In this document: positions 26,112 to 34,220 of the stretch, piece after piece
Numbering within the stretch: the stretch's first letter is position 1
Layout of the letters: each line of letters starts with the position of its first letter
Assembly (NCBI GenBank): GCA_905234595.1
Contig: CAJOID010000009.1
Coordinates: forward strand, 1-38,228
Length of the DNA: 38,228 nucleotides
Reading direction: 5' to 3'
Origin: an uncultured Lachnospiraceae bacterium
GTDB lineage: Bacteria > Bacillota > Clostridia > Lachnospirales > Lachnospiraceae
Notes under the pieces: generated by a model
The model's input: the letters and a program-made list of their open reading frames with translations, nothing else
The model's database searches: none
Told to the model about the DNA's origin: nothing
Made by a program: the position numbers and the translations under genes

Positions 26112-27044
26112 ATGAGCAACATTTATAAGGGAACATTAGGGCTGATAGGTAATACTCCGCTGGTTGAGGTTACCAATATAGAGAAAGAACTCGGACTCAA
26201 GGCCACGGTTCTGGTCAAGCTCGAGTACTTCAATCCCGCAGGCAGTGTAAAGGACCGTATCGCCAAGGCTATGATCGAAGACGCTGAGGAAAAGGGTATC
26301 CTCAAAGAAGGTTCTGTCATCATCGAACCCACATCGGGAAACACCGGTATAGGTCTGGCATCCATCGCGGCTGCAAAGGGATATCGTATTATCCTGACCA
26401 TGCCCGAGACCATGAGCGTGGAGCGCAGGAATATCCTTAAAGCATACGGTGCCGAGATAGTACTTACCGAGGGCGCCAAGGGCATGAAGGGCGCGATCGC
26501 AAAGGCCGATGAACTGGCAAAGGAGATCCCTGACAGCTTCATCCCCGGACAGTTCGTCAATCCTGCGAATCCTGCCATGCATAAGAAGACCACAGGCCCC
26601 GAGATCTGGAATGATACAGACGGCAAGGTTGATATATTCATCGCCGGCGTGGGTACGGGCGGAACAGTGACAGGTACGGGCGAGTATCTGAAGGAAAAGA
26701 ATCCTGCGATCAAAATAGTTGCACTTGAGCCTTCCGATTCGCCGGTTCTGTCCGAAGGCAAAGCAGGTGCTCATAAGATCCAGGGCATCGGCGCCGGGTT
26801 TGTGCCGGATGTACTTAATACCGGAGTCTATGATGAGATCTTCAAGGCTACAAATGATGATGCTTTTGCGGCAGCCAAGCTGCTCGCCAGGAAAGAGGGT
26901 ATCTCCGTAGGTATATCTTCCGGTGCCGCACTTCACGGTGCGATCGAGCTCGCCAGAAGACCCGAGAACGAAGGCAAAGTGATAGTTGCGCTTCTTCCCG
27001 ACTCCGGTGACAGATACTATTCGACACCTCTTTTTGCAGAGTGA
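26112..27044 (+). CDS. cysK: Cysteine synthase A (O-acetylserine sulfhydrylase)
   Basis: This 310-residue PLP enzyme makes cysteine from O-acetylserine and sulfide. The PLP lysine is Lys47 in [14 protein letters not shown]. The substrate loop [11 protein letters not shown], the [14 protein letters not shown] phosphate-binding loop and the late [13 protein letters not shown] segment are all present. Length and motifs fit CysK. In B. subtilis CysK is the co-sensor of CymR, so its place beside an Rrf2 regulator and under the same operator suggests a feedback circuit; that is inference. No clear terminator follows. Confidence 0.94.
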   Translation: MSNIYKGTLGLIGNTPLVEVTNIEKELGLKATVLVKLEYFNPAGSVKDRIAKAMIEDAEEKGILKEGSVIIEPTSGNTGIGLASIAAAKGYRIILTMPETMSVERRNILKAYGAEIVLTEGAKGMKGAIAKADELAKEIPDSFIPGQFVNPANPAMHKKTTGPEIWNDTDGKVDIFIAGVGTGGTVTGTGEYLKEKNPAIKIVALEPSDSPVLSEGKAGAHKIQGIGAGFVPDVLNTGVYDEIFKATNDDAFAAAKLLARKEGISVGISSGAALHGAIELARRPENEGKVIVALLPDSGDRYYSTPLFAE

Positions 27045-27113
27045 TCGACAGGTCATTAGTAACCCTCTCTGGCCAATCGCGGATACTGAGTGCCATTTCG
27101 GGATGATACGTGG

Positions 27114-27135
27114 TATGATATTCCTTGCTATCATA
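27114..27135 (+). repeat. Short inverted repeat upstream of the ECF S-component gene
   Basis: TATGATA (27114-27120) and TATCATA (27129-27135) form a perfect 7-bp inverted repeat around 8 nt, just before the ribosome site. It could be an operator or a weak RNA hairpin. There is no T tract. Confidence 0.4.
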
Positions 27136-27148
27136 CGAAGGAGATTGG

Positions 27149-27682
27149 ATGAGTGTGAATAAAAAGAAAGAGACCACTCTGCGTCTGACGCTGACAGCCG
27201 TATTTATGGCATTTAACATAGTGCTTTCGTCAATCGGGATACCGGTTCCGGGCGGCCATCTGTACCTGTGCGATGCGGTAATCTGTCTGGCAGCCATACT
27301 TCTTAATCCGCTGGAAGCATTCGTGGTGGGCGGTATAGGATCGTTTCTCGGAGATATGATATTCTATCCGCTGCCGATGTTCGTATCGCTGGTGACTCAC
27401 GGACTGCAGGCGGTAGTGATCTCGCTGATAGCTCATCACACACTCAGGTCCAAACCCAAAGTAGCATCGGGGATCGGCGTGACAGTCGGTGCCGTGATCA
27501 TGGTTGTGGGATATACTCTCGGCAAGATATTCGTATACAGCACGCTTGAATATGCCATCATCAAGCTTCCGTATGAGATAGCACAGGGTGCGCTCGGTGC
27601 GGTGCTCGGATGGGTACTGTGCTGGAAGTGCCGTATCCACGGAGCATTCAGCCGCTACATCGCGGAAGACGGGCAGCATTAG
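27149..27682 (+). CDS. ECF transporter S component, substrate unknown
   Basis: This 177-residue membrane protein has five to six hydrophobic helices and resembles vitamin-binding S components of energy-coupling factor importers. The typical early sequence GGHLYLCDAVICLAAILLNP, followed by VGGIGSFLGDMI, is seen. S components work with a shared EcfA-EcfA'-EcfT module, which is not in this window. The start at 27149 has AAGGAG 5 nt upstream; an earlier in-frame ATG at 27125 lacks one. LarE follows after 20 nt, so a precursor for that pathway or an unrelated vitamin are both possible substrates. Confidence 0.82.
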   Translation: MSVNKKKETTLRLTLTAVFMAFNIVLSSIGIPVPGGHLYLCDAVICLAAILLNPLEAFVVGGIGSFLGDMIFYPLPMFVSLVTHGLQAVVISLIAHHTLRSKPKVASGIGVTVGAVIMVVGYTLGKIFVYSTLEYAIIKLPYEIAQGALGAVLGWVLCWKCRIHGAFSRYIAEDGQH

Positions 27683-27702
27683 TCCGCTTCGGAGGATGGT
27701 TT

Positions 27703-28518
27703 ATGTCTGATGAACTGAACATGAAATATGATGAACTGACAGCACTTCTCAGATCACTGGGAAGTGTTGTTGTTGCTTTTTCGGGTGGTGTCGATTCAAC
27801 TTTTCTGCTATACGCGGCTCATGATGCTTTGGAAAAAAAAGCTCTGGCGGTCACGGCCTTAAGTCCGCTCATCCCGCTCAGGGAGGAAGATGCAGCGGCC
27901 GCATACTGCGATGCGATCGGAGTTCGTCAGATAGTCATCCGTCCCGATCCCTTATCGGTGGAAGGCTTCGCTGATAACCCTCCAGACAGATGCTATCATT
28001 GCAAAAAGCATATTTTCACACAGATACTGGATATCGCAGCGAAGGAAAACATGAGTGCGGTAGCCGAGGGCTCCAACCTGGATGACGAAGGAGATTACCG
28101 CCCCGGTCACAGAGCGATAGCGGAACTCGGTATCAGAAGCCCGCTCAGAGAGTGCGGGTTTACCAAATCAGATATACGTACGCTTTCACGCAGATTCGGT
28201 CTGCCTACCTGGGATAAGCCGTCATACGCCTGCCTCGCCAGCCGCATCCCCTACGGAGAGGTGATCACGGGTCAGAAGCTTGCCATGGTCGATCGTGCGG
28301 AACAGATACTCATAGATCGCGGATTCGGACAGCTCAGAGTCAGATTGCACGGTGACCTGGCCAGGATAGAGATCGCTCCCGGTGAGATGGACAGATTTCT
28401 GGATCCGCAGATGCGGGCAGAGGTGTACGAAGAATTCAAAAAGATCGGATTGGTTTACATAACTCTAGATCTGAAAGGATACCGTACAGGAAGCCTGAAT
28501 GAGACATTATCCCTGTAG
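27703..28518 (+). CDS. larE: LarE-type ATP-dependent sacrificial sulfur transferase
   Basis: This protein of 271 residues belongs to the PP-loop ATPase group of LarE. LarE adenylates pyridinium dicarboxylate mononucleotide and donates sulfur for the nickel-pincer cofactor of lactate racemase. The pyrophosphatase loop SGGVDST is at residues 27-33. PDRCYHCKKHIF and PSYACLASRIPYG carry the conserved cysteines; the Cys of the latter sits where the sacrificial cysteine of L. plantarum LarE is found, as I recall. No larA, larB or larC lies in the window. Start at 27703 with GGAGG 7 nt upstream. Its 3' end overlaps the convergent minus-strand gene by 12 nt. Confidence 0.88.
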   Translation: MSDELNMKYDELTALLRSLGSVVVAFSGGVDSTFLLYAAHDALEKKALAVTALSPLIPLREEDAAAAYCDAIGVRQIVIRPDPLSVEGFADNPPDRCYHCKKHIFTQILDIAAKENMSAVAEGSNLDDEGDYRPGHRAIAELGIRSPLRECGFTKSDIRTLSRRFGLPTWDKPSYACLASRIPYGEVITGQKLAMVDRAEQILIDRGFGQLRVRLHGDLARIEIAPGEMDRFLDPQMRAEVYEEFKKIGLVYITLDLKGYRTGSLNETLSL

Positions 28519-28995
28519 GGCTTTCATGATACGGATCATTCTCTCATCTGCCATGTGCCATACTTTGCGGCGTGGCCAGGGGAGGCCGGATATATAATCG
28601 CGGTCGCGCTCTTCCAGACGGTTCAGGGTTTCTTCATATGCCCGGCCGTCTTTTGCTTTACTTATCCCGAATGAACACTCGATATAACCTGAGTCAGGCG
28701 CTTCGGTCTTTTCCGTGACCATACGGAATGACATACGCCCGTAGGCGTCGGTCTCTTTGATATAACTCTTTTTCTCGATGGGAGATGAATCAGGCTCAGT
28801 GAGCCGTATGACTCCGTTGCCTGTGAAATGCTTCCATACGATATCCGCTATGGCGGACTCGGACAGCGGATAATCCAGACGGTCGTGGATCTCACGGACA
28901 GTCAGTCCCATATCGGCCATATGCCTGACGGCTCCCCCTCCAGCAAAATCCTGTATGAAGCCCGAAAGCGCATTGTTGAAGTGCTCGTTGCCCAT
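28507..28995 (-). CDS. Uncharacterised protein with winged-helix-like N-terminus
   Basis: This 162-residue soluble protein matches no family I can name. The first 65 residues (MADMGLTVREIHDRLDYPLS then ESAIADIVWKHF) have the rhythm of a helix-turn-helix and the context of a nucleic-acid or complex-assembly factor; this is weak inference. The second half is charged and ends in an Arg/Met-rich helix. The gene is divergent from the WYL regulator. No ribosome site precedes the ATG, and the extended -10 is placed so that transcription would start at the ATG itself. A later start is the alternative. Confidence 0.72.
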   Translation of the reverse strand: MGNEHFNNALSGFIQDFAGGGAVRHMADMGLTVREIHDRLDYPLSESAIADIVWKHFTGNGVIRLTEPDSSPIEKKSYIKETDAYGRMSFRMVTEKTEAPDSGYIECSFGISKAKDGRAYEETLNRLEERDRDYISGLPWPRRKVWHMADERMIRIMKALQG

Positions 28996-29016
28996 GGGTA
29001 GATTGTATCATAGAAT
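28988..29016 (+). promoter_or_regulatory. Putative promoter of the WYL regulator gene
   Basis: TTGCCC (28988-28993) and TAGAAT (29011-29016) are 17 nt apart, giving a leader of about 30 nt. It overlaps the start region of the divergent minus-strand gene, so expression of the two may be mutually exclusive. Confidence 0.45.
29002..29010 (-). promoter_or_regulatory. Extended -10 of the minus-strand gene, leaderless placement
   Basis: On the minus strand TGATACAAT forms an extended -10 element at 29010-29002. Counting six further bases puts +1 at 28995, the A of the ATG. The -35 (CTTACT) is poor, as is usual for extended -10 promoters. Confidence 0.5.
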
Positions 29017-29052
29017 ATGTAGTAAGTAAGTTGCCAAATGGGAGGTGAGATC

Positions 29053-30039
29053 ATGCCCAAGGGAGCCAATCAGAAACTGAAACTGTACTACCTAAGCCGT
29101 ATAATGACGGAGAAGACCGATGATGATCATTGCATCACCATGGCCGAGATCCAGGAGTATCTGGAAGGATACGGGATCACTGCGGACCGCAAGAGCCTCT
29201 ATGACGATCTTGAGGCATTACGTATCCTGGGCATAGATGTGATCGGCGAGAAGCAGGGGCGTAACTTCGTATATCATGTCGGCGAAAAGCAGTTTGAGAT
29301 AGCCGAGCTTAAACTGCTCGTGGATGCGATACAGTCATCGAAGTTCATCACGGAGAAGAAATCAAACGAACTGATAAAGAAACTCACCGGTCTTGCCAGT
29401 GAATATGAGGCCCAGCAGCTGAAGCGACAGGTGGTGGTGCAGGGAAGGGTCAAGACGATGAATGAAAGTATATATTACATCGTCGATGATATTCACAATG
29501 CGATATCCAATAACCGCCAGATACGGTTCGACTATCTTAGGTGGAATCTGAACAAGGAGATGGAATCCCGCAAGGACAGGCCTTATGAGGTCAGCCCCTG
29601 GTCTCTTATGTGGGATGATGAGAACTACTACCTGATCGCATATGATGCGGTAGATGATAAGATCAAGCATTACCGTGTAGACAAGATGAGAAATATAGAA
29701 CTCACCGAAGCTAAGCGTGTGGGACGTGATCATTTCAGGGAGTTCGACGTGGCCAGATATGCCAGAATGAACTTCGGGATGTTCGGAGGTGAGGAGGTCA
29801 AGGTCAGACTCCGGTTCAGGAATGAACTGGTAGGCGTGCTCCTTGACCGTTTCGGCAAGGATATCCCAATTAAGAGAACGGCGGATGAAGGATGGTCCGA
29901 GACTAGTGTGGATGTTGCACTCAGCGATCAGTTCCTCGGATGGATTTTTTCTCTTGGCAGTGATATACGGATCACGGGGCCGGAGGATGTGGTACAGAAA
30001 TTTGCCCGGGAACTGGCCTCGGTATCGGAGATGTATTAA
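29053..30039 (+). CDS. WYL-domain transcriptional regulator
   Basis: This protein of 328 residues has an N-terminal helix-turn-helix (KLYYLSRIM ... ADRKSLYDDLEALRILGIDV) and a C-terminal WYL sensor domain (about 125-315, with NRQIRFDYLRW and YEVSPWSLMWDDENYYLIAY). WYL proteins bind nucleic-acid or nucleotide-like ligands and regulate DNA-damage, defence or metabolic genes; the target here is unknown. The start at 29053 is chosen because GGAGGTGA lies just upstream; an ATG at 29038 would bury that site. It reads in the same frame as hflX, 21 nt downstream. Confidence 0.88.
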   Translation: MPKGANQKLKLYYLSRIMTEKTDDDHCITMAEIQEYLEGYGITADRKSLYDDLEALRILGIDVIGEKQGRNFVYHVGEKQFEIAELKLLVDAIQSSKFITEKKSNELIKKLTGLASEYEAQQLKRQVVVQGRVKTMNESIYYIVDDIHNAISNNRQIRFDYLRWNLNKEMESRKDRPYEVSPWSLMWDDENYYLIAYDAVDDKIKHYRVDKMRNIELTEAKRVGRDHFREFDVARYARMNFGMFGGEEVKVRLRFRNELVGVLLDRFGKDIPIKRTADEGWSETSVDVALSDQFLGWIFSLGSDIRITGPEDVVQKFARELASVSEMY

Positions 30040-30060
30040 GGAATATCAGAAAGAATATCA

Positions 30061-31287
30061 GTGGGTACTCCAGAGAAATATATACTCATAATCGCATACA
30101 GGTCCGATGACGACGCGGCGGAAGCTTCTCTCGATGAATTGGGCAGGCTGATAGAAACTGCGGGCGGTGAGCCTGTGGGCATGTTTTCACAGAAACTTGA
30201 TCATCCGGATCCTGCCACTTACATAGGCAGCGGCAAGGCACTGGAACTGAAGGAGATGATGGAGGTGCTCGAAGCGGATGCTGTAGTCTGTGATGATGAA
30301 CTGACACCGGCACAGCACCGCAATCTGTCCGATATACTGGATGCCAAGGTCATAGACCGCACTATGCTGATACTTGATATTTTTGCATCTCACGCTCATA
30401 CCGGAGAGGGTAAACTGCAGGTGGAGATGGCGCAGCTTAAATACAGGAGCAGCCATTTAAAAGGTGCGGGCATCGCCATGTCCCGTCTCGGAGGCGGCAT
30501 TGGGACCAGAGGACCGGGAGAAACGAAACTCGAGACCGACAGGCGGCTTATAGGACGTAAGATAGCGAGGCTTTCTTCGGATCTGAAGGAACTGCAGAAC
30601 AACCGTATGACGATGCGCAAGAGGCGCATGTCATCACAGCTTAATACCATCGCCATAGTGGGATATACCAATGCCGGCAAATCCACTTTACTGAATTACC
30701 TGACATCATCCGATGTCCTGTCGGAGGATAAGCTTTTTGCAACGCTTGATCCCACGACGCGCAAATGTATACTCCCGAACGGCTCCGAGATCCTTTTTAC
30801 GGATACCGTCGGATTCATCAATAAGCTCCCGCACCAACTGATAGACGCGTTTAAGAGCACATTGGAGGAAGCCCGGTATGCCGATATCATACTGCACGTG
30901 GTCGATATGTCCGATCCGGAGGCGGATATGCATATGCAGGTCGTATATGATACGCTGGAGGAACTCGGGGTCACAGGCAAACCCGTGATAACCGCGTTTA
31001 ACAAATGCGATGTGGCGGAGCCTGATGCGGAATCGCACGATCCGCTCGCTGACAGGGTGGTGAGGATATCCGCCGGAACAGGGGAGCATATGGATGATCT
31101 GTATGATGCGATAGAGGCGGTCCTGACAGCCGGCCTGGAACCTGTCGACGAGGTCATCCCCTATACGGAAGCCTCCAGACTGGCATATATCCGTAAGTAC
31201 GGCCAGCTGACGGAAGAGGAATATACCGAAGACGGGATCAGGATAAAGGGTTATATAATGCCGGGACACCGGACCGGTAAGGAATAG
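30061..31287 (+). CDS. hflX: Ribosome-associated GTPase HflX
   Basis: This 408-residue GTPase binds the large ribosomal subunit and helps split or rescue stalled ribosomes under stress. The N-terminal HflX domain (about 1-190) includes the glycine-rich segment GGIGTRGPGETKLETDRR. The G domain has G1 GYTNAGKST, G3 DTVGFINKLP and G4 NKCD. The start is GTG at 30061, the only standard start between the upstream in-frame stop and the first conserved residues. The ribosome site is weak. Confidence 0.92.
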   Translation: MGTPEKYILIIAYRSDDDAAEASLDELGRLIETAGGEPVGMFSQKLDHPDPATYIGSGKALELKEMMEVLEADAVVCDDELTPAQHRNLSDILDAKVIDRTMLILDIFASHAHTGEGKLQVEMAQLKYRSSHLKGAGIAMSRLGGGIGTRGPGETKLETDRRLIGRKIARLSSDLKELQNNRMTMRKRRMSSQLNTIAIVGYTNAGKSTLLNYLTSSDVLSEDKLFATLDPTTRKCILPNGSEILFTDTVGFINKLPHQLIDAFKSTLEEARYADIILHVVDMSDPEADMHMQVVYDTLEELGVTGKPVITAFNKCDVAEPDAESHDPLADRVVRISAGTGEHMDDLYDAIEAVLTAGLEPVDEVIPYTEASRLAYIRKYGQLTEEEYTEDGIRIKGYIMPGHRTGKE

Positions 31288-31300
31288 ATACGGGTTACAC

Positions 31301-31329
31301 TTGACGAACACAGATGATATCGGTATAAT
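31301..31329 (+). promoter_or_regulatory. rpsU promoter
   Basis: TTGACG (31301-31306) and TATAAT (31324-31329) are 17 nt apart, a near-consensus housekeeping promoter located 14 nt after hflX. Confidence 0.8.
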
Positions 31330-31336
31330 ATCCAAT

Positions 31337-31404
31337 GGACTTGCGCAAAAACGCTGATTTCGTCAGCGGCGGTGTCCGAATAACCCGCTCAGGTCTGTAC
31401 GGGT
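31337..31404 (+). promoter_or_regulatory. Structured rpsU 5' leader
   Basis: The leader can form a helix CGCTGA/TCAGCG (31352-31357, 31363-31368) inside an outer GGAC/GTCC pairing (31337-31340, 31374-31377). A second hairpin ACCCG/CGGGT (31383-31387, 31400-31404) lies just before the ribosome site. Ribosomal-protein leaders often bind their own product; whether this one does is unknown. Confidence 0.4.
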
Positions 31405-31423
31405 CTGAAGGGAGGGAAATGAA

Positions 31424-31600
31424 ATGAGCAATATTATCGTTAAAGAAAATGAGAGTCTTGACAGCGCACTCAGACGTTTCAAGCGTAGCTGTGCTAAGGC
31501 GGGCATCCAGCAGGAGATCCGTAAGCGTGAGCATTATGAGAAGCCCAGTGTAAGACGTAAGAAAAAGTCAGAAGCTGCTAGAAAGCGGAAATATAACTGA
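31424..31600 (+). CDS. rpsU: 30S ribosomal protein S21
   Basis: The 58-residue basic protein begins [20 protein letters not shown] and has the S21 hallmarks [14 protein letters not shown] and [21 protein letters not shown]21 is the last-joining small-subunit protein near the anti-Shine-Dalgarno of 16S rRNA and influences initiation. The start is fixed by GGAGGG 7 nt upstream. The gene has its own promoter and a hairpin terminator directly after the stop. Its stop overlaps an ATG (TGATG) that opens the next reading frame. Confidence 0.95.
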   Translation: MSNIIVKENESLDSALRRFKRSCAKAGIQQEIRKREHYEKPSVRRKKKSEAARKRKYN

Positions 31601-32511
31601 TGAATAGGACCCTTCCGTTTAGGCGGAAGGGTTTTATAATCAGCAAAATGCATATGAAGATCATTCTGAGCATCGTAATCATATTTGCAGTGATCTGTCT
31701 GATATCATGTATCATCGATACGCACAGATTCGTTATCCGCAGGTACACGGTCACTTCACCCAAGGTACGCCGTGATACCAGGTTTATATTGCTGGCGGAT
31801 CTGCATGACAAGGATTACGGCGACAATAACAGAAAACTCATAGAAGCGATAGATGCCGAGCATCCGGATGCGATAATAGCCGCCGGAGACATTCTGAACG
31901 GCCTGGCAGGTCACAGGAACGATCACGCTTTTGAACTGATCAAAGCTCTGGCAGGGCGATACCCGATATACTATGGCCTGGGTAATCATGAATACCGTCT
32001 CAGGATATATCCGGAGCAGTACGGTACCATGTGGGATGATTATGTATCCAGGCTTGACAGTATAGGTATTCATATGATGGACAATGAAAGAGCCGTGATC
32101 GGGGAAGCCGGCATAGACATTGCAGCCGTCACTGTGGACAGGAGATTCTATAAGAGATTTGAGTCCGCGACCATGAATGCCGGTATTATGAATAAATATG
32201 TCGGTAAGGCTGATACCGGTACTTTTCAGCTCCTGATAGCTCATAACCCCGAATACTTCAGGACCTACGCCGAATGGGGCGCCGACCTGACGGTGTCGGG
32301 GCATGTGCACGGCGGGATCATGAGACTTCCGTTCATAGGAGGGATAATCTCTCCGAGATTATTCAGTTTCCCCAGATATTCCGGAGGCGAGTACGAGTAC
32401 CGGGGGCATAAACTGATCGTCAGCTGCGGACTGGGCACTCATACGATACACGTGAGAGTATTTAACCCAGCTGAACTGAGTGTTATAGATGTAAAAGGAA
32501 CAACCGGATAA
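31600..32511 (+). CDS. Membrane-anchored metallophosphoesterase (YkuE/YaeI-like)
   Basis: The frame encodes 303 residues with one N-terminal hydrophobic anchor (IILSIVIIFAVICLIS) and a calcineurin-type phosphoesterase domain facing outward or at the membrane. Metal-binding motifs are DLHD, GDILN, GNHE, AHNPE and GHVHGG. Relatives hydrolyse UDP-sugar or phospholipid derivatives or are uncharacterised; the substrate here is unknown. The start is uncertain. The ATG at 31600 overlaps the rpsU stop, but its first codons lie in a terminator-like hairpin. ATGs at 31648 or 31654 give the usual short N-terminus but lack a ribosome site. Confidence 0.88.
   Translation: MNRTLPFRRKGFIISKMHMKIILSIVIIFAVICLISCIIDTHRFVIRRYTVTSPKVRRDTRFILLADLHDKDYGDNNRKLIEAIDAEHPDAIIAAGDILNGLAGHRNDHAFELIKALAGRYPIYYGLGNHEYRLRIYPEQYGTMWDDYVSRLDSIGIHMMDNERAVIGEAGIDIAAVTVDRRFYKRFESATMNAGIMNKYVGKADTGTFQLLIAHNPEYFRTYAEWGADLTVSGHVHGGIMRLPFIGGIISPRLFSFPRYSGGEYEYRGHKLIVSCGLGTHTIHVRVFNPAELSVIDVKGTTG
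31609..31635 (+). terminator. Rho-independent terminator of rpsU
   Basis: ACCCTTCCG (31609-31617) pairs with CGGAAGGGT (31624-31632) over 9 bp, with a 6-nt loop and then TTTTATAAT. It lies 8 nt after the rpsU stop and inside the first codons of the longest form of the next gene. Confidence 0.8.
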
Positions 32512-32523
32512 GGTTTACATAAT

Positions 32524-33303
32524 ATGGCAATACCTGTTACCCTTGAGGTGTTTGAGGGACCGCTCGATCTGCTCCTCTACCTCATAGATAAGAATAAAGT
32601 AGATATATACGATATCCCGATCGTGACCATCACGGATCAGTACATGGCCTATATCAAAGCCATGGAAGAGCGTGACATGAACATCGTGAGTGAGTTCCTC
32701 GTCATGGCAGCTACACTGATCGACATCAAATGCCGTATGCTTCTTCCTCTCGAAGTGAATGAAGAAGGCGAAGAGGAAGACCCCAGAGACGAGCTGGTAC
32801 AGAAACTGCTCGAGTATAAGATGGTACGGTACCTCTCTGTGGAACTCAAGGACAGGCAGCTTGAAGCCGGATATAATCTGTATCACAGGAGAAACATTCC
32901 GCCGGAAGTAGCCAGACACGAAGAGCCGATCGACTACGAAGCACTGATAGGAGATCTGAACCTGACGGCATTGAACGATATCTTCCAGTCGATCCTTAAG
33001 CGGCTGGATGATAAGATCGATCCGGTCAGAAGCTCGTTCGGCAATATAGAGAAAGAGGAGATAGACATATCCCTTAAAGCAACTTATATTGAGGCTTACA
33101 CCAGGGAACATAAGAGATTCTCGTTCCGCTCCCTCTTGGAGAAACAGGGGTCGAAATCGGAACTCATAGTAACATTCCTGGTCGTGCTGGAGATGATCCG
33201 TATCGGTAAGGTCACCATTGAACAGGAAGAGAACTTTGCTGATATAATCATTACCAATAATGAGGATAATAACGAGCGTATTGATCTGGCTCAGATAGGA
33301 TAA
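32524..33303 (+). CDS. scpA: Segregation and condensation protein A
   Basis: This 259-residue kleisin bridges the SMC dimer and ScpB in the bacterial condensin that organises the chromosome. The N-terminal signature VTLEVFEGPLDLLLYLIDKN and the following KVDIYDIPIVTITDQYMAYI are classic. The acidic linker at about 78-92 (EVNEEGEEEDPRDE) precedes the middle region, and the C-terminal winged helix SELIVTFLVVLEMIRIGKVT contacts the SMC head. It is followed by scpB after 2 nt, the standard pair. Confidence 0.96.
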   Translation: MAIPVTLEVFEGPLDLLLYLIDKNKVDIYDIPIVTITDQYMAYIKAMEERDMNIVSEFLVMAATLIDIKCRMLLPLEVNEEGEEEDPRDELVQKLLEYKMVRYLSVELKDRQLEAGYNLYHRRNIPPEVARHEEPIDYEALIGDLNLTALNDIFQSILKRLDDKIDPVRSSFGNIEKEEIDISLKATYIEAYTREHKRFSFRSLLEKQGSKSELIVTFLVVLEMIRIGKVTIEQEENFADIIITNNEDNNERIDLAQIG

Positions 33304-33305
33304 TC

Positions 33306-33875
33306 ATGAACAAGAAAAAAGCAATGGCAACTCTCGAAGCGATTCTGTTTGCAATGGGAGATTCGGTCGACATCATGAGGCTTGCTTCCGTGATCGAAGA
33401 GGATGCCGAGACTACCAGAAAATATCTCGAGGAGATGACGGAGAAGTATAACAAAGGCGGAGGGGGCATCATGCTCGCATGGTACGATGATGCGGTGCAG
33501 CTGTGTACCAAGCCTGAGTTCTATGATGATCTGATCAAGATCGCCACAGCACCCAAGAGATATTCCCTGACGGATTCGGTGATCGAGACCCTGTCCATAG
33601 TGGCATACAAGCAGCCGGTTACCAGATCAGAGGTAGAGCGTATCAGAGGCGTGAACTGTGATCATGCCATTAACCGTCTGCTGGAACTGGATCTGATCTG
33701 CGAACTGGGACGTCTGGATGCACCCGGCAAACCGATCCTGTTCGGTACCACCGAGCAGTTCCTGAAGAGTTTCGGAGTCAGGAGCGTGGACGAACTGCCC
33801 CATCCCGATACTCTGGTCATGGAGGAATTCAAGCAGCAGGCTGAGGAAGAAGTACAGCTTTCGTTGGATGTGTAA
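33306..33875 (+). CDS. scpB: Segregation and condensation protein B
   Basis: This 189-residue partner of ScpA is built of two winged-helix domains. Typical segments are ATLEAILFAMGDSVDIMRLA at the start and SLTDSVIETLSIVAYKQPVT, followed by RSEVERIRGVNCDHAINRLL, and FGTTEQFLKSFGVRSVDELP near the end. It acts in the SMC-ScpAB complex. The next gene starts 3 nt later. Confidence 0.95.
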   Translation: MNKKKAMATLEAILFAMGDSVDIMRLASVIEEDAETTRKYLEEMTEKYNKGGGGIMLAWYDDAVQLCTKPEFYDDLIKIATAPKRYSLTDSVIETLSIVAYKQPVTRSEVERIRGVNCDHAINRLLELDLICELGRLDAPGKPILFGTTEQFLKSFGVRSVDELPHPDTLVMEEFKQQAEEEVQLSLDV

Positions 33876-33878
33876 TAT

Positions 33879-34220
33879 ATGTTAGCGGATCAGTTTGTCA
33901 GATACTATTCGCCTCAGATGACCGAGTATTGTCCGGTGGTCATCAGGAGTGACGGTAATATTTTCGATTCCAGCCTGGGGCATCTTCAGACTCTGGTCTC
34001 GCTGAGCAATGATCATGATATCCTCTCCAAGATCCCCAGGGATGTCAGCCCTTTGCTGTATCTGGCATATGAGCTCAAGTGTGTCATCGTTGATTACGAG
34101 AATCAGATATATATAGATGAGCTTACTCCGGAGCAGCATGATGCTCTTGAGACTTTGGAAAAGGCAGGACTCATACGTGCTCATCAGGTCAGGATGACTC
34201 ATGAATCGATCAGACTCTAA
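33879..34220 (+). CDS. Uncharacterised protein between scpB and a histidine kinase
   Basis: This 113-residue soluble protein has no motif I can assign. It begins 3 nt after scpB and overlaps the kinase gene by 20 nt, so it is cotranslated with both. The codon use and acidic/hydrophobic alternation are like those of its neighbours, which supports a real gene. A role with the kinase or with ScpAB is only suggested by position. Confidence 0.7.
   Translation: MLADQFVRYYSPQMTEYCPVVIRSDGNIFDSSLGHLQTLVSLSNDHDILSKIPRDVSPLLYLAYELKCVIVDYENQIYIDELTPEQHDALETLEKAGLIRAHQVRMTHESIRL

Noticed and set aside
26136-27134. 332-codon minus-strand frame opposite cysK
   Set aside because: Shadow of cysK; rich in Arg, His and Cys with no motif.
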